A stretch of DNA of 64,000 bases, taken from contig JAUTDP010000003.1 in NCBI GenBank assembly GCA_033439795.1, forward strand, positions 434,001 through 498,000. The letters are read 5' to 3'. The position numbers and the translations under genes are program-made. The DNA is from Sordaria brevicollis (taxonomy: Eukaryota > Ascomycota > Sordariomycetes > Sordariales > Sordariaceae). Under the pieces are notes generated by a model. The model worked only from the letters and a program-made list of their open reading frames with translations. It was not told the DNA's origin and did no database searches. Positions 37,696-50,500 of the stretch are shown piece by piece. Within the stretch, counting starts at the first letter, position 1, and the number at the start of each line of letters is the position of its first letter.

Positions 37696-38894
37696 CTACG
37701 CCTCAGCAGTACCAACGCCAACCATGCTCAGTATATCATCCAATCCCGCCCCAGGATACCCAGGGACCTCCTCCCTCCACACCTCCTCCTTGATACGCTT
37801 CTCCTCCGGCAACACGCTCCAGTTCGGCGAGTGCTCCGCCTTCAGCCACTTGAAATCATCCACCTGGTCCCACATGTTCAGTTTCTCATCCTTGTCGGCC
37901 GAATGAAACTTGGGAGCCGGCGCAAACCTCAATCCTTTGCAGTCCTCAATAATCGGTCTGCTACCGCACCACAGATAGAAATCCACGTTTGAGCACTCGT
38001 GGATCCGCACCTGTCTGGCGACTACCAAAACCTTGGAGTCACGCAAACCAGTGATGTGGCAGGGCCCGTCGACGTGGCCGGCGACGATCAAGCTTTTCTC
38101 AATGTTCTTCAGCGCTAGACTGGCGAAGGGGGCGCCGCCGCCGCCGGTGGCTGTTGGGATTGACATGTCGACGATGCATCCCTTCATGTTTGTCAACGCG
38201 CCAGCGGAGGTCGCGCGCGACGCCGAAAGCGGGAGGATGATGTGCAGCTTTTCGTGGTCCGAGAGGGTGATATCCCGCGCGGTCGAGAAGCTCGGCTTAC
38301 GGATTCGCGAATCTGCGGGGCCGTTTTCGATTTCTTCGTTGTAGTTCTTTGACGCACTGAACGAAGGCAAGTTGCTGAGGCCATCTCCCTTTTCTTCTCC
38401 TGGTGTGACATTGGCAGAAGCAGAGCTCACGTCTTGACCTCCCTGGGGAAGCATATACCGGGCATCGTTCTTTTTGTCGGCACCAGCAACGTCTCCTCCA
38501 GAAGCCAATGGACTTTGCCGCTTCTTCTTGAACTGGAACCGGCTCTTGGGTGCGAACTTAGCCTGGGCCTCGTTGAGCTGGTCCGTCAGCTGCTTGAGCG
38601 CTTGCGAGTAGGTGCGCTGGTCGTAGGCGGGGACGTAGTCGGCGGCGTCGGCGACTTCGTTGGAGAGCCGCGAGATGCCGGTTAGGATGTGTTCGATGGC
38701 ATCGTGGCGTTCGCCGGCGACGGAGGAGAGAGTGGCGAGTTGGTTGATTTGTTCTTGGAGGTCTGATGTTTGTTAGTTAGACTCCAAGGCTAGAGGCTAA
38801 ATAAAATAGAAGAAAACTTACTGGCTACGCTCCCCTGGAACTGACGATAGAACGTCTCCTTGGGTGTCTCTTTGTGGGCTCCTTGCGCGGACAT
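37696..38894 (-). CDS. Tubulin-specific chaperone C (cofactor C)
   Basis: Two exons: 38894-38822 and 38762-37696, with a 59-nt intron (GTAAGT to CATCAG), giving 379 residues. Cofactor C completes release of native alpha/beta tubulin from the folding supercomplex and stimulates tubulin GTP hydrolysis. The N-terminal part (residues 1-110, KETFYRQFQG then helices ending RFQFKKKR) matches the spectrin-like TBCC-N helical bundle. After a polar linker comes the C-CAP/TBCC beta-helix domain, with LKNIEKSLIVAGHVDGPCHI, VARQVRIHECSNVDFYLWC and SRPIIEDCKGLRFAP, where the RQ-type arginine finger is retained (VVARQVRIH). The C-terminus is acidic/Trp-rich (DDFKWLKAE), also typical. It overlaps nothing and lies 1.27 kb downstream of Gpi1 in the same direction. 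Confidence 0.92.
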
Positions 38895-40165
38895 TTTGGT
38901 TGTGGTGTCCTATCTGCTTGCTTGTCCTGTTAGCCGGCTACGCTGGTGAAGAACCAAAAGCTTGACTTTCCCATATTTCCAACAAGTTCACGATATATGA
39001 AAATGCCCCGACTGTTTGCTCCATGGATGAGGCTCAAAGTGGACAACAGATCATAGGCCAGCAAGTAGTAAGACTCGTGAAACATACAATTCCGTATTAT
39101 GCCATTTCTATCAAGTGATCCAAGGTATCGACGTTCAACACAAACTGAACAGTCAAGGGAAACACACAAGTTTGATAGGATGGTACATGAACCCACGAAG
39201 AAAAAAGGAAGGGATGTTACTCACCTACTGACTGACTGGTGTGTCCTCCTTTTGAACGTCTGTGGTTGGCCCGTTCCAAGCAGTTGTTCGTATCCGTCTC
39301 CTTGGACTAAGTGTGGTTTGTGTGTAAGTAAAGAGGTAGCGATGTATTATTGCAAGCCGAGGCGTCCTCGCAGGAAGAAGAACGACCAACTGAAGGAGGA
39401 ACAGGAGGAGAGGCAACTGAAATGACTGTTTAGAAAAGCCCAATACAAGAAGGTATGAGATACAAAAGATAAAGGAAACGAAATTGAAAGGTCGATATTA
39501 AAAGAGAGACTGGACCCTCCAGACAGCCACCCTAGCGTAGTGTAAAAGGTGAGGAAGAGAATGTATCGATGTAGAGATGAACTGTGAATTATAAAGGCAA
39601 AGTGTGTGCCACTCACAAAGGATGCGACGTTGAGAATGGTGCCGCGCACCGAAGAACGAGACGAAAGTGAGGAATTCGAAGTAATTGCCTTCAGTACTTA
39701 ACTTACGGAGGTAAAATGGAAGTCGCAGCACAAAGGTGTTGTTGAGAAAGAGCTGTCGTGGAAGGAGCTGTCCTCGTCGTTTTGCGGAGGACAGGGGCGC
39801 CGCGGACGGACAGAAACTGGGGAAGCTAGGTATAGTGGGGCTACATGAATTAGGGGTCAGGCGCTGGTAGTAGCTACAAGCTCCTTCCATCTTGCCGTCA
39901 CGATGCAGAGACACAAGTCAAAGTAACTTCCTTTCATACGCAAGACGGCATAATTGAGATGTCTCTCGTAAGTACCTAGTCAGATCTTTCTGTTTTCCAT
40001 AACCAGCCAAGGAAGCTTAGGAATGAAAAGTTACCCTTAGGAAATGGGTCAAAAGAAGATCTTTCGCTAGAACCTCATAACATTAATCCAACAGAAAACC
40101 AATATATATATACAACTTAAACTACCAAAGCAACACCCCCGGCTTCAACTCTCATCATTTGCGCC
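38895..40165. other. intergenic region between Gpi1 and tubulin cofactor C (both minus strand)
   Basis: 1.27 kb without a supported gene. It holds the cofactor C promoter and the Gpi1 3' flank. Purine-rich patches (39355-39425) and an ATATATATA run near 40105 are the only features of note. Confidence 0.45.
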
Positions 40166-42549
40166 TTATCCATAACTCCTCGCCCTCCCCCCACCATAAT
40201 TACTCGGAAACCTTGCTCTCCCATTCGCCAATATCGGCACCTGCACCGGCATAACCTTTCTCTTTGACGCCGGCAACGAGTTGACAGCATCCCACATCTC
40301 CATCACGCCGGCTCTCTTGGCGGGTAACATGCTGTACTGAAGGCTGTAGAGGTTCTTCCGGTTGAGGGGCGGGACGAACTTGCCCGTTAACAAGCAAAGG
40401 GCGACGCGGGGCGAGAGGTAGTGCTTTGTGATGCGGTTGCCCATTTGGAAGTATTGGTAGAACATGGATTTGAAGTCTAGAGGGATGGGCTGGATGTAAA
40501 GGTTAGACGAAAGCTTGATTAAGGTTGACAGGAAGTGGAATACATACCTGAAGAGAAATCACCGAAGTCGAGGGGTGTTGCCGAAGAGGATTATTATCAT
40601 TACAGGGGGCGCTCAAAAAGTCTTGGGTGTCCCGAAGTTCAAACCTGATGCCGCCTATAGTCTCAGTTAGTTGCAATGTTCCAAACGATAAAGACAACAA
40701 CTCTTACCTGGAAGTCTTTTCGGATCTTTGACCCGTAACATCAATGCAAAAAGTGGAAAGTGGTTTAAACAAGAAAGGGCGGTATCGAAGCAAGCCTTGA
40801 ACAGAATGATAGTCATGCGCGCAATCGCAAAGTTCAAGTAGAACACCACCACGGTGGGCAGGAGGAAGAACAAGACCGTGAAAAGAATAGTTCCCACTAG
40901 GAGCTGATCGAGCCCATAGTCGCACGAGTCGATACGGTTTCGCAGGACGTTGTGCTTCTTGCCGCGGAAGAGGTGGAAGAGTGAGGTGAGAATGTTGAGC
41001 TGCCAGTGGAAGATTCTTGCGGATGCCAGATAGAACGAGTAGATGTGAATCGTGAGTATCGACAGCAGATCCGAGAACAGCGCAAGAGGCATGCTTGCTC
41101 CCGCGAAACTCGAGAAGCCTATGATCCATACGATTCGTGGTAGAATGGGCCGGATAGTTTCGATACAACCTTTGCCAGCGTTAGCATGTTTACAAGAAAA
41201 CTGGGAGAGGATCAGGAACTTACTAGCCCAGTACTCAATAACCCACAAGAAGAGATCGCCAAGGAAGGCCGCTAATTCCGTATTTAGCTTCAATCCTGCC
41301 GGCCAGCCCATAAGCCAGGATATGCTACTTTGCAATGCCTCGACGGTATAGGTGGTGAGCAGGCGGCTGATCTCGTCCGCCACCCAGCCAGCGTTGTCAA
41401 TGATGTATGAACCAAACGCCATACCGATGATAACATCATTGGCAACCAGCCACAGACTGTTATAGAACCGTATGTAGTCTGGATGACTTGTTGTCACACT
41501 CGCCCAGTCGTTCTTCCTCATCCGAAGCGTGACATACTGCATCGGCCAGTAGCAAAACTGTTGAAGACGAATCTCGACCTGCTGAGCCGTGGCCGATATG
41601 TCCTTCAAAGCCGCATACCTAGGGCGAAGTCGCCACTCCAGGATGCGCAACAACACCTCAGCCACTACCCTGTGCGCCATCAAGCCCAGCACGAACAATT
41701 TCTTGATGACGGGCAACACATAAATCGTGATCATGTCCCAAAGCCATACCAAGATCATATCGCGTGCGGTTGTTGCCGACTCGACTACCCGTTCCGACAC
41801 ACTAAGAGCTCTCTTGGGACGGGTGCCAATTCGTGAGACGTTCTGCTGTAGTAGCTTTTCGAGTTCCCATGCCCAGTTGATTTGGTTGATAATGGTTGGA
41901 AGGGCTCGTTCCTTGGGCGACGGGGTTCGTTTTATCACGGAGTGCTGTTTGAGCTTCTCGACCAGTTTTTGTTTGTTTTCCTTCTTCAAGCGCTCTTTCT
42001 TCTCGTCGTCCTCTTCTGTACTGTCGGCGAAGTCTTGCCTAAATCCATCATGCTTGTCGCCTAACGCCAGGGCAATGGGGTTGAGTGACATGTACTGCAT
42101 TCGTCCAGGCAGTGGCCGCTCGAAGAGGATGATTTGAATACTGGATGCTCGAGCACAGGTGACCGAAGGTGTCCGCTGCTTAGGCGTTATCGTGGCCCGG
42201 ATCCATGATGAGTCAACCTCGACGGTGTCTGGCGTGTTCGAGACGCCCAAGACGCTTATGGACGATTTGCCGCATTGTTCGTAGATGCGGCTAACTGGAT
42301 GAGGGGCGTTTCGGAGGAGGTTACCGAGCTTTAACGCGCTTTCAACACGTCGAGGCTATCACACAGCGTCAGCTCTTCTGTTCAGCCAGTCGCAAATTCC
42401 AAGAAGCCACAAACCTCAACCTCCTCCAATATTGCCACCACGAGAACATCCAAGGCCGAGTTCCTCCAGCCGACCACGACGCCTTTACAGTCCGATCGCG
42501 GAAGGTCTGTGGGCCAGAACACGCGCATCAAGCCATCATCCTCTGGCAT
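40166..42549 (-). CDS. gpi1: GPI-GlcNAc transferase subunit Gpi1 (PIG-Q)
   Basis: Five exons: 42549-42415, 42355-41224, 41169-40708, 40654-40548 and 40489-40166, with introns of 59, 54, 53 and 58 nt, all GT-AG, giving 719 residues. Gpi1 is a membrane subunit of the ER complex that transfers GlcNAc to phosphatidylinositol, the first step of GPI-anchor synthesis. The N-terminus (DDGLMRVFWPTDLP, VVVGWRN) is the typical fungal Gpi1 opening. A charged/coiled linker follows near residues 160-200, then several hydrophobic segments in the Gpi1 domain (NDVIIGMAFGSYI, IGFSSFAGASMPLALFSDLL, DQLLVGTILFTVLFFLLPTV) and the conserved stretch after the last helix, then a Gly/Arg tail. The 54-nt intron 2 has no in-frame stop and could be missed. 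GPI-linked wall proteins depend on this step. Confidence 0.92.
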
Positions 42550-43821
42550 GACAGATAGCTCAGTCGCGAGCAGCAGCCAATCAGAAAGAGCCTCTTCTTC
42601 TTAGTTGTTCCCTCGCAGAGATACCTGATCCTGGTGATCGCGGATGCTGGACCAGCATTATCAGTATATGGGGTTCGTATATCGACTATCGGTTTAGGGG
42701 AACAGCGCGGTGGGCGTACCAGGTTCGACTCCAAAGTCGCAAGATGTTGGACAGGAAGAAAGACGACGAGAAAGACAAGGCTTAACACGCAGAAGCCCTT
42801 GGCAGCCCGAGTCTAGAGAGGAGGTTTGGAGAAGGTTAGCCATCCAAGCTTCTTGAAGTTTCGGCGCAATGGTGTTTGGTAGGTGATTCCACGGTTGTTC
42901 TTCTTCTCCTTCCAACATCCTTCCCGGCTGCATGTGACACTCACCACCACTCCGTATTCCCAAGCAAATATGGCAAGCTCATATAGGCGAGTGACCAGGT
43001 CCCATCGGGCGGTGATATACCCAGCTACGAAGATGCCGAGTGTAAGGACGGAGAAAGGGTGCATAGAGGCGTGGTGCCCCTTACTGTTCGAGCATATGCG
43101 TCCGCAGGCAGAGTCGGGGCCGGCAGTTGTTGCTGTAGTCCGATGTCACTTTCCCTGGCGTGGAGAAAGAGATAGAATTATGGAAGTGCGGGTAGATACC
43201 GGGTTGCCGTTAAACGAGTGTTTGTTGAGCGGGCGTTGTAATGGGCGACAGAATTCGGCGATCCAAGAAGTTGAAGATGTCAAAAGTATAAGCTGAAACC
43301 GAAGCGCAAGGGAATGCCGAAATTTGTTGATCTGGGATCGGGAACGAATGATGCGAGGTGTCGTGTCGTTGGACAGAACATTCGCGCTGGAAGTTTATCG
43401 GAGCAGTTTAGGCGGTGTTACAGGGAGTGGGGAGTGTTCTAGCGCTCACAGCGTCACAGGGGCAGGCGAGAGCCCCCCGAGCTGGATGAACCGATTGGAT
43501 ATTGGGGAAGGACCCACTTAAACCTTATTTGGAAGGAAGGGGACATGGACCTTGAAGTCATGGCTTCGGTTCAAGCCGCGAAGACGGGAAGAAACAATTG
43601 TAAAGCAGGAAGTGGGAAGGTTTAAAGAACAGGAAAAACGGCTGAGCTTTCATACATGAGTTTTGTTTAACAAGAAGCATCTGGATGGAAGTCCTCCGGT
43701 CCACGAACGCCAGTCCCAGTAAAGATGGCAAAGAGACGGGATATAGAAGAAGAGAGGAGTGCAAAGCAGAGAGAGGTTCTTGATATGTTTGAAATTGGCT
43801 ATTAAATGGGGTTCAAATGGG
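42550..43821. other. intergenic region between Mdm35 and Gpi1 genes
   Basis: 1.27 kb with small overlapping frames on both strands and no motif. A perfect match to an internal tRNA B-box (GGTTCGACTCC at 42722-42732) occurs, but the flanks do not pair as a T-stem, so no tRNA is called. Confidence 0.4.
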
Positions 43822-44311
43822 TTCTGATATAGTCAGTAAGTAATCAATGAACTTTTGCCAAAGGTGCCATGTTGGAACTTACACTTCTTCTTGCTCATAT
43901 ATGTTGAGTCGCTGTCCTTAAGTTCTTCTCTCGCCTCATCAAGTAGCTTGTCGATGCCGCGCTCCTTCAAAGCAACCTATCGGGGAGTGAGCTAATCGGG
44001 GCCTAAAGCGTTCTCTGACTTTGCGACTAACCTGCAGGCAGGCGCTGTATTCCTTAAAGAGTTTGGAACACTCGTTGTTCTGTTCGGTGCCATTGCCTCT
44101 TAGGTATTCTGTCAAGCATAAGTATTAACACATGCCCATCAAGTTGGCCAAGTTGAATGTCTGTTTCCAGAGACTTACTCTCACTGTACCACTTGAGAAA
44201 GCAGGTATCATAACGCCTGTAACCGGGTAAGCTGCTGTCATTGTGTTGTCTGTAAGTGGCTGACACATACTCCTTGAGCTCGTTGCATTCTTTGGCGAGT
44301 GACTGGGACAT
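43822..44311 (-). CDS. mdm35: Mdm35/TRIAP1-family twin CX9C intermembrane-space protein
   Basis: Five small exons: 44311-44271, 44216-44179, 44108-44032, 43976-43883 and 43823-43822, giving 83 residues. The stop codon is split by the last intron (T|AA). Mdm35 binds Ups1/Ups2-type lipid carriers in the mitochondrial intermembrane space and supports phosphatidic acid and cardiolipin traffic. Spliced sequence shows ECNELKERYDTCFLKWYSEK and, after the second junction, YLRGN then ECSKLFKEYSACLQ, so both CX9C pairs are present. The family hallmark ALKERGIDKLLDEAR follows. Without removing intron 1 (54 nt, in frame, no stop) the first CX9C would be destroyed, which supports the splice model. Length fits the family (about 75-90). 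It is divergent from Rrp6. Confidence 0.92.
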
Positions 44312-44932
44312 CTTCAACTGAAATACTCTAAGCCGTGGCTGTTGCTAAGGACTATGAAGGGCGGCTGATGACGTTGAGGATATAGTATTCGGTAAAAGAT
44401 GGAGGATTTATGAGCAATCAGTGTGGTGCTCTATGTAACTGCGCTGGGGAAGTTGGGTGGGAAATATCAAATAAAATGCCAACGCTCGCCGAAGAGTCCG
44501 CTTGAAACGACAAGTGCTGGTATAAAACAATGGAATTGCGGAACCTTCGTCACAGGACGGATGGATCTCAAAGCCTGGATGCCGATGGATGAACGTCGTG
44601 GTCCAGCCGATCAGCACAAGCTCTTGGCAGGTCCCTTCAGTCTTATCTTATCAGCCTCTAGAAGTCTTGCTACTTCCATCTCGCCGCTGCTTGCCACGTG
44701 CCAGCAAGTACCTGTACTCTTTTTGCTTTCCGACCCACCGGGCATCCATCAGCTTTTCCTCCCGCTCACTTGGCACTTTCTCCACAAGCCGCATGCTGGG
44801 ACTGCAGTGTTTGTTCGCAAAAAAAGTTCCTGGGCCAGCACGACAACCCAATTTTGGAGAAGGGAACTGCATCGGACTTCCACTTCCTGTGACGTCCGCA
44901 TCACAACAACCTCCAAACCGACGACGGCCAAA
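44312..44932. promoter_or_regulatory. bidirectional promoter between Mdm35 and Rrp6
   Basis: 621 bp between the two start codons. It contains a C/T-rich + strand tract (44640-44790) close to Rrp6 and no supported coding frame. The frame continuing upstream of the Rrp6 ATG is open but unlike the Rrp6 family. Confidence 0.45.
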
Positions 44933-47504
44933 ATGGACGGCTCACTGGACTTCAAGACCTTCCGGGAATCGCTTCAAGCTGCCCTTGTTGCCACGACTCG
45001 TACCGCCAATTCGATCGCCAGCGAGGATCTCCAGTTCCAGCGCACCGTGAACCCGAGTGTCGGCAGCCAGCTCGACAACAGCTCCGGCCGTCTTCTTTCC
45101 CTTGCCAACGGGCTCCTCAAGTCGAGTGCCAATCTCACCGGCCAAAAGGTCTCCGCCCTCGAGGATGCCGACGATGTGGACATCCAATGGCGCAACATTG
45201 TCGACGTGATCGACTCGCTGCTCGAGAAAGCCGACACCTGCCTCGACGAGTACACGGGATTGATCAAGCGGAAGGATGCGCCTACCGCCGCCGACCAGGG
45301 TCGCGCCCAAAAACGCGTCAAGTCGTCCAACGATCGTCTTGACTGGTCGTTGAAGAGAGCCAACATCCTCAAGCCCCAAAACAACTTCGAGAGAAAGGTC
45401 GACAACTTTGCGACCGGTCCTTGGAAGCCCCTGCTGTCATCCAAGCCTCATGCCAAAGTGTCACTGGAGGACAGCTTGACCACCTTTGTCGACGAATACG
45501 ACAACACACAGTAGGTTTTCCCTAGATCCAGAGATGATATAGAAGCATAATGCTAACATGAATGCCTAGATACAAGCATCCCTACGAAACCGAAATCAAG
45601 ACGACACCCTACCCCGATCATGTCTACGAGAAGCGAGAACCCAAGGAATACCTCCCCATCGATCAGACATCCGCCATATGGGTTGATACCTACGAGGGCG
45701 TCTTGGAGATGTTGGAGGAACTCAAGCAGGCCAAGGAGATTGCGCTTGATCTGGAACATCACGACTTCAGGACTTACACCGGATTGCTTTCGCTCATGCA
45801 GATCAGCACCAGAGAGAAGGATTGGGTAATCGATACTCTTCAGCCCTGGAGACACAAGCTTGAGGTTCTGAACGAGGTCTTTGCGGACCCCAAGATTGTT
45901 AAGGTGAGACATAACTTCATGCTTTCATACTGCTTTAAACTAACGTGAAACAGGTTCTCCATGGTGCTTTCATGGACGCCATCTGGTTGCAGCGCGATCT
46001 TGGCCTGTACCTCGTTGGTCTCTTCGACACATACCACGCTTGCGCCGTTCTCGGATACCCTGGAAGAAGCTTGGGTTACCTACTCAGCAAGTTTGCCGAT
46101 TTCGAAGCCGACAAGAAGTACCAGCTCGCCGACTGGCGCATCAGGCCACTTCCCGAGGAGATGTTCTACTATGCGCGGTCCGATACCCACTACCTTCTCT
46201 ACATTTACGACATGCTCGTTAACGAGCTCATCGAGCGCTCCAAACCCGGAAACCACAAGCCTGACCAACTCGAGCTGGTTCTCGAGAGGTCCAGAGATGT
46301 CGCCCTGCAACGATACGAGAATCCCAGCTACAACGTCGAAACCGGCCAAGGACCTCGTGGGTGGTACAATGTGCTGCTCAAGTCCCCAACCCTCTACAAC
46401 AGCGAGCAGTTTGCCGTCTACAAGGCGGTGCACAAGTGGCGCGACGACCTGGCTCGTCGTGAGGACGAGAGTCCCTTCTTCTTCATGACCCAGCAGGTTC
46501 TCGCCGACATTGCCCGGATACTTCCGACCGACAAGAAGGCTCTGTGGAGTATCCTGGATAGCAACGCCAAGGGCCTCAAGCCTCATCTCGACAACCTGTT
46601 CGACGTGATCCAGAAGGCCAAGGAGGAGGGTGTCAACGGTCCCAAGATGATGGATATCTTCAAGAGCGACTCTTCTACCATCGCCCCTGCCAAGATTGCC
46701 GCTGTCATCTCCGACGATAGCGACATTCCGGACGTGAAGGAGCTCAAGGCCGACCGGTCCCAGTTCTGGGGCGGCGTTACTTTGAGTTCGGTTTGGGACG
46801 GCACGGCTGCAAAGACTGCCAAGCTTGACGGCATGTTGGAGATCAATCTCCCTTATCCCGCCGACTTTATGGACGGAACCGCGACCGAGATGGAGGTGGA
46901 CCAACCAGAGGAGCCTACGCCAGCGCCTCAGCCGGAGCCAGAGCAGGTGGTAGTTGCCCAGGAGTTCACGCTCCGTGCCGGAGGCAAGCGCAAACGCGAG
47001 GAAGAGTCCGAGGAAGAAGAAGAGGAGGAAGCCTCAGATGCCGAAATGGACGACACCTCCGCTCCCCAAACCGAGACCGACGCGCAGCAAACCGGCGGCG
47101 ACAACTCCGACTCCGACGACTCCGAATCCGAAGAAACCAGCGACAAATCCTCCTCAAAGGAATCCAAGAAAGCCGCCAAAAAGGCCGCCAAGGAGAAGAA
47201 GAAGCAGGAGAAGGAAGCGCTCAGGGCTCAGCGAAGGGCAGAGAAGGCCGCCAAGAAGGAGGCTAAGAAGAAGGCTCAGGAGGAGGCTGCTAAGGCCAAG
47301 GAAGGTGGGGAGGAGCAAGAGGATAAGCCGTTTGATTACTCCCAGGCTGCGTCGGTGCTGCGGGCGCGCAAGACGCAGGAGGATGTCAAGAAGGCGAGTA
47401 AGAGGTTTAATCCGTATGGAAATAAGGGCGATGATGGACCGAAGGCGGCGAGGGCGCATTACTCGGCTAAGGCGGCGGGTAGGACGGCTACGTTTAAGAA
47501 GTGA
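44933..47504 (+). CDS. rrp6: Exosome 3'-5' exoribonuclease Rrp6 (EXOSC10 family)
   Basis: Three exons: 44933-45510, 45570-45903 and 45954-47504, with introns of 59 and 50 nt, giving 820 residues. Rrp6 is the nuclear exosome's distributive DEDDy nuclease, acting in rRNA and snoRNA maturation and RNA surveillance. Order: PMC2NT-type N-terminal domain (residues 10-110); exonuclease domain with ALDLEHHD (Asp/Glu pair near 253-255), FMDAIWLQRDLGLYLVGLFDT and YARSDTHYLLYIYD (the Tyr and last Asp); HRDC domain near 430-510 (AVYKAVHKWRDDLARREDES); and a long acidic then Lys/Ala/Glu-rich tail. All four acidic residues and the Tyr are present. The intron 1 branch is GCTAAC. The first ATG in frame after an upstream-open stretch is used because family similarity begins there. 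Confidence 0.96.
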
Positions 47505-50500
47505 GGTGGTGGCCGAGGGGGGGGAGGGACTTGAGGTAGTAGCTCATGCTGTGTTGGGGCTGCTGGTGTTGAATATTTTGTTAGTTTGGTATATTACCCT
47601 ATTATGACTAGATCAGTGAAGAAGGGGAGAAATAGATGGTTAGAAGGAATTGATACCTAGCAATGATTGAGAGTCGAGACTTTGAAACTTAGTTTCTGTT
47701 GCCAAGCAAATGATGTCTGTTTACTTCAGGGGTTGCCAAGGCAAAGATCGCAGTTGTCCCGGTATGGCTGGACTGGGACATACGTACCGTAGGATTGGTT
47801 GAGGCTCTGGGAGCCTCTTTGTCATCCCATCTACCGCTGCATATAGAAACTTGCTTTCATCGCATGTATCTGGATCCTTCTTTTCGTTCTTTCTTTGGTT
47901 AAAATTGATCCTCTTCCCAATGTTAGTTCAAACACAAGCCTCCACAGGATGGAAACGTGACTTCATTTGGCTTTGTTAGTATTTCCCCGGTTGACTTTGT
48001 TCGTCTAGTTAGACCTATACATTTGATTCCGTTCATTGGGCTCGCAGATCTAGAATAACGACAAGAAACTTTCAACAGCGTCTTCTCCTAACAACCGCCT
48101 TCTATATCATAGGAACAGCAATCAGTTCAGCAACCAGTTTCGATAACCCGTGAGTAACGTGTACGGAGTCTTGTCTCGAGACAGTCTTATGTACTTGAAC
48201 GAACTAGAGTCTTAACACATTCGAAAAAGCGAGGTTGTATCTTCCCACCCAAAAAATATTCTTTCTGGCCAACTGACCAGGTCAATGGAGTCAATTTACC
48301 TCAGGTTTCAATTTTTATTTCAATTTTTTTTTTTTTTTTTTCATTTATTATTTGAGATGATCTCGAAAAGGATCATGGTTGGTTTGACTGTCAGATACTC
48401 ATCTTGTACTTACTCGGGTTGAACATGCCTCTGTATGTATATGGTGCTGACTCTACCATGTGCAGTTTTACCAAAAATCATCGTGCCCTTTTTTTTCAAG
48501 CGCGAGACCATTTTGCCCGCTTCTACATTGGTTTTGATGAGCCTATTCATTAGAGACACTCAATTCTTTTTAACCAAAGAGTATTTCATTCGTGCTCATC
48601 TTTCTGGGTATTGCCCATCAACCTTTTGTTGAGTCCCACATGCATCTTCAACCAGCCGGTGTTTACTGACTTGTGCCTAAGCCACCATTAACGACTCGCT
48701 AACGCGGACCATGACACAGTTTGAATTTCTCACCATGACACTATCGCATATCTCGCCCACTATGCAACTTCACACTGTTTTGTTATCGCTATCATGTTAA
48801 CAATCTGCTAAAGTCCTCAACAGCCACTCGCTAAACACGAATTTTCGCCACCCCCCGTGCTCGTCGCCGCCAAAATGCACAGAGGCGCCGATCTCGTGAT
48901 ACCCTCACCCCAGCACACCACACCGCACAGAACCACATTGGTATTTCAACCCCGCGCTTCCCGTCTCCAGTCGCCTCACTCTTGCGATACCCCTCCATCC
49001 AGGTGTTTTCATCTGCAAGCTATGTTTCAAATGAGTTTACAATTGCTAGTGTAAGCAGCAACAGAGCTTGTTGCATTCGGTCCATTGCGGATGCTTAACA
49101 ACACCCTGCCTGTTTACAGTCTCGATATATTTTTCCTTGATATGCTTTTGAGATCGAATGTGCGTGGTGCTTGTGAATTCTCAATAGCGCGGTGGTTATC
49201 AACTTTTTCTCGTGGATTGCTTTTGTCTGTAGCTTGATCTTTTACTTCGTGGTAGCGTAGTGAGTATGCAAGAAAAGAACTCGAATGTGATATTCAACTA
49301 ACGAAGAGAAGAGTCGCGATGTAGCGAGGTGTGTAATTTACGCCAGTCACGGCGACGGGATGCCACCGACTCACTATTGAGTGCGCTATTGTAATGTAAT
49401 CGCCAGTACAGGCTACAGCTACGCCATCATCAAATCTACGCGGCAGTGGTCAACACCAACAAGATCTAATCGAGAGGTAGTCTCACCTACGAAACGAGCG
49501 AGGATATCTAGAACGCCACGGAGAATATTCTCCGACTCTTGGTTCTCCCTATGTACAATTTTGGAAAACCGAATAGTGAGGGCATTCCCAGATCTTTCAA
49601 CATGTGATTCCGATCTTGTCACCACGTGTGTTCCAGATCCGAGAACCAGGATGCCGGATCATTTCTTCTGAATGTTTCACGTTGTCTCCGTGGACGTCGG
49701 TGTCGGCTCCGGGACCAATGGGGAAAGTGAAAATAGCTACACCGCACTACACATGGAAAATACATCGGTATTCGGTATCTTGTCACTTTTGCATCTCCCC
49801 CAAGACAGGGAAGCATCGTGAACCTCAGCACGTGAACCCGAACGATGGGAACACCGAAAGCTATCGGCCCAGAACCCAAAAAATCCAGACCGGGCAGAAC
49901 CGGATCGTCTACTCCGCCGTCAGCTCGTAGTTCACAGCTCGCTTACTCTAGCCTCCGCGCTCATCGACGCCAAAAACGTCGAAGAGACGACGACAAGAAC
50001 AGTGACGATTCCCTCTACGACTTCACAACCCAGAGATCGAAGATCCCCCCCAAATAATAAACACCAGTCCGTCCTTGTCAGCTGTGATCAGCCACTGGCA
50101 CCAGCTCGCTTGGGGAACTCATGACCGCGTAACCCAGAAACCCGGGATGATCTGGACCCCTTAATTAGGACCCTGAAGTCCACTCTTGGGACAACTGGAC
50201 CTGCAGTAGCCTGTGAACGGAGTCAGGGAGTCACAGGAGGCTCGCTGAGCCGCACCTAGGGTTCCCCTCGGATGAGCTGGCCGGTCTAGCCCGCTTTGCT
50301 TGGTTGAAAATGGTTATCTTAACGTCTGTCGATCCTTTTGGTCGGTCGGCAACGTGCCACCAGGACCAGGGCGAGCAGGGCCAGTAACGACATGCCGTCG
50401 TCCCACGCTTTGCATGCCCACACCCACTGGACAGCTCGGTAAAGAGGGAAAAAAATACTGTGCAAAGACAGGTAAAGGTACCTCCCGAGTACTTCCCACC

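Noticed and set aside
42722..42732. Exact match to the tRNA B-box consensus (GGTTCGACTCC)
   Set aside because: Flanking bases do not form a T-stem and no A-box or acceptor stem is found at the right distance.
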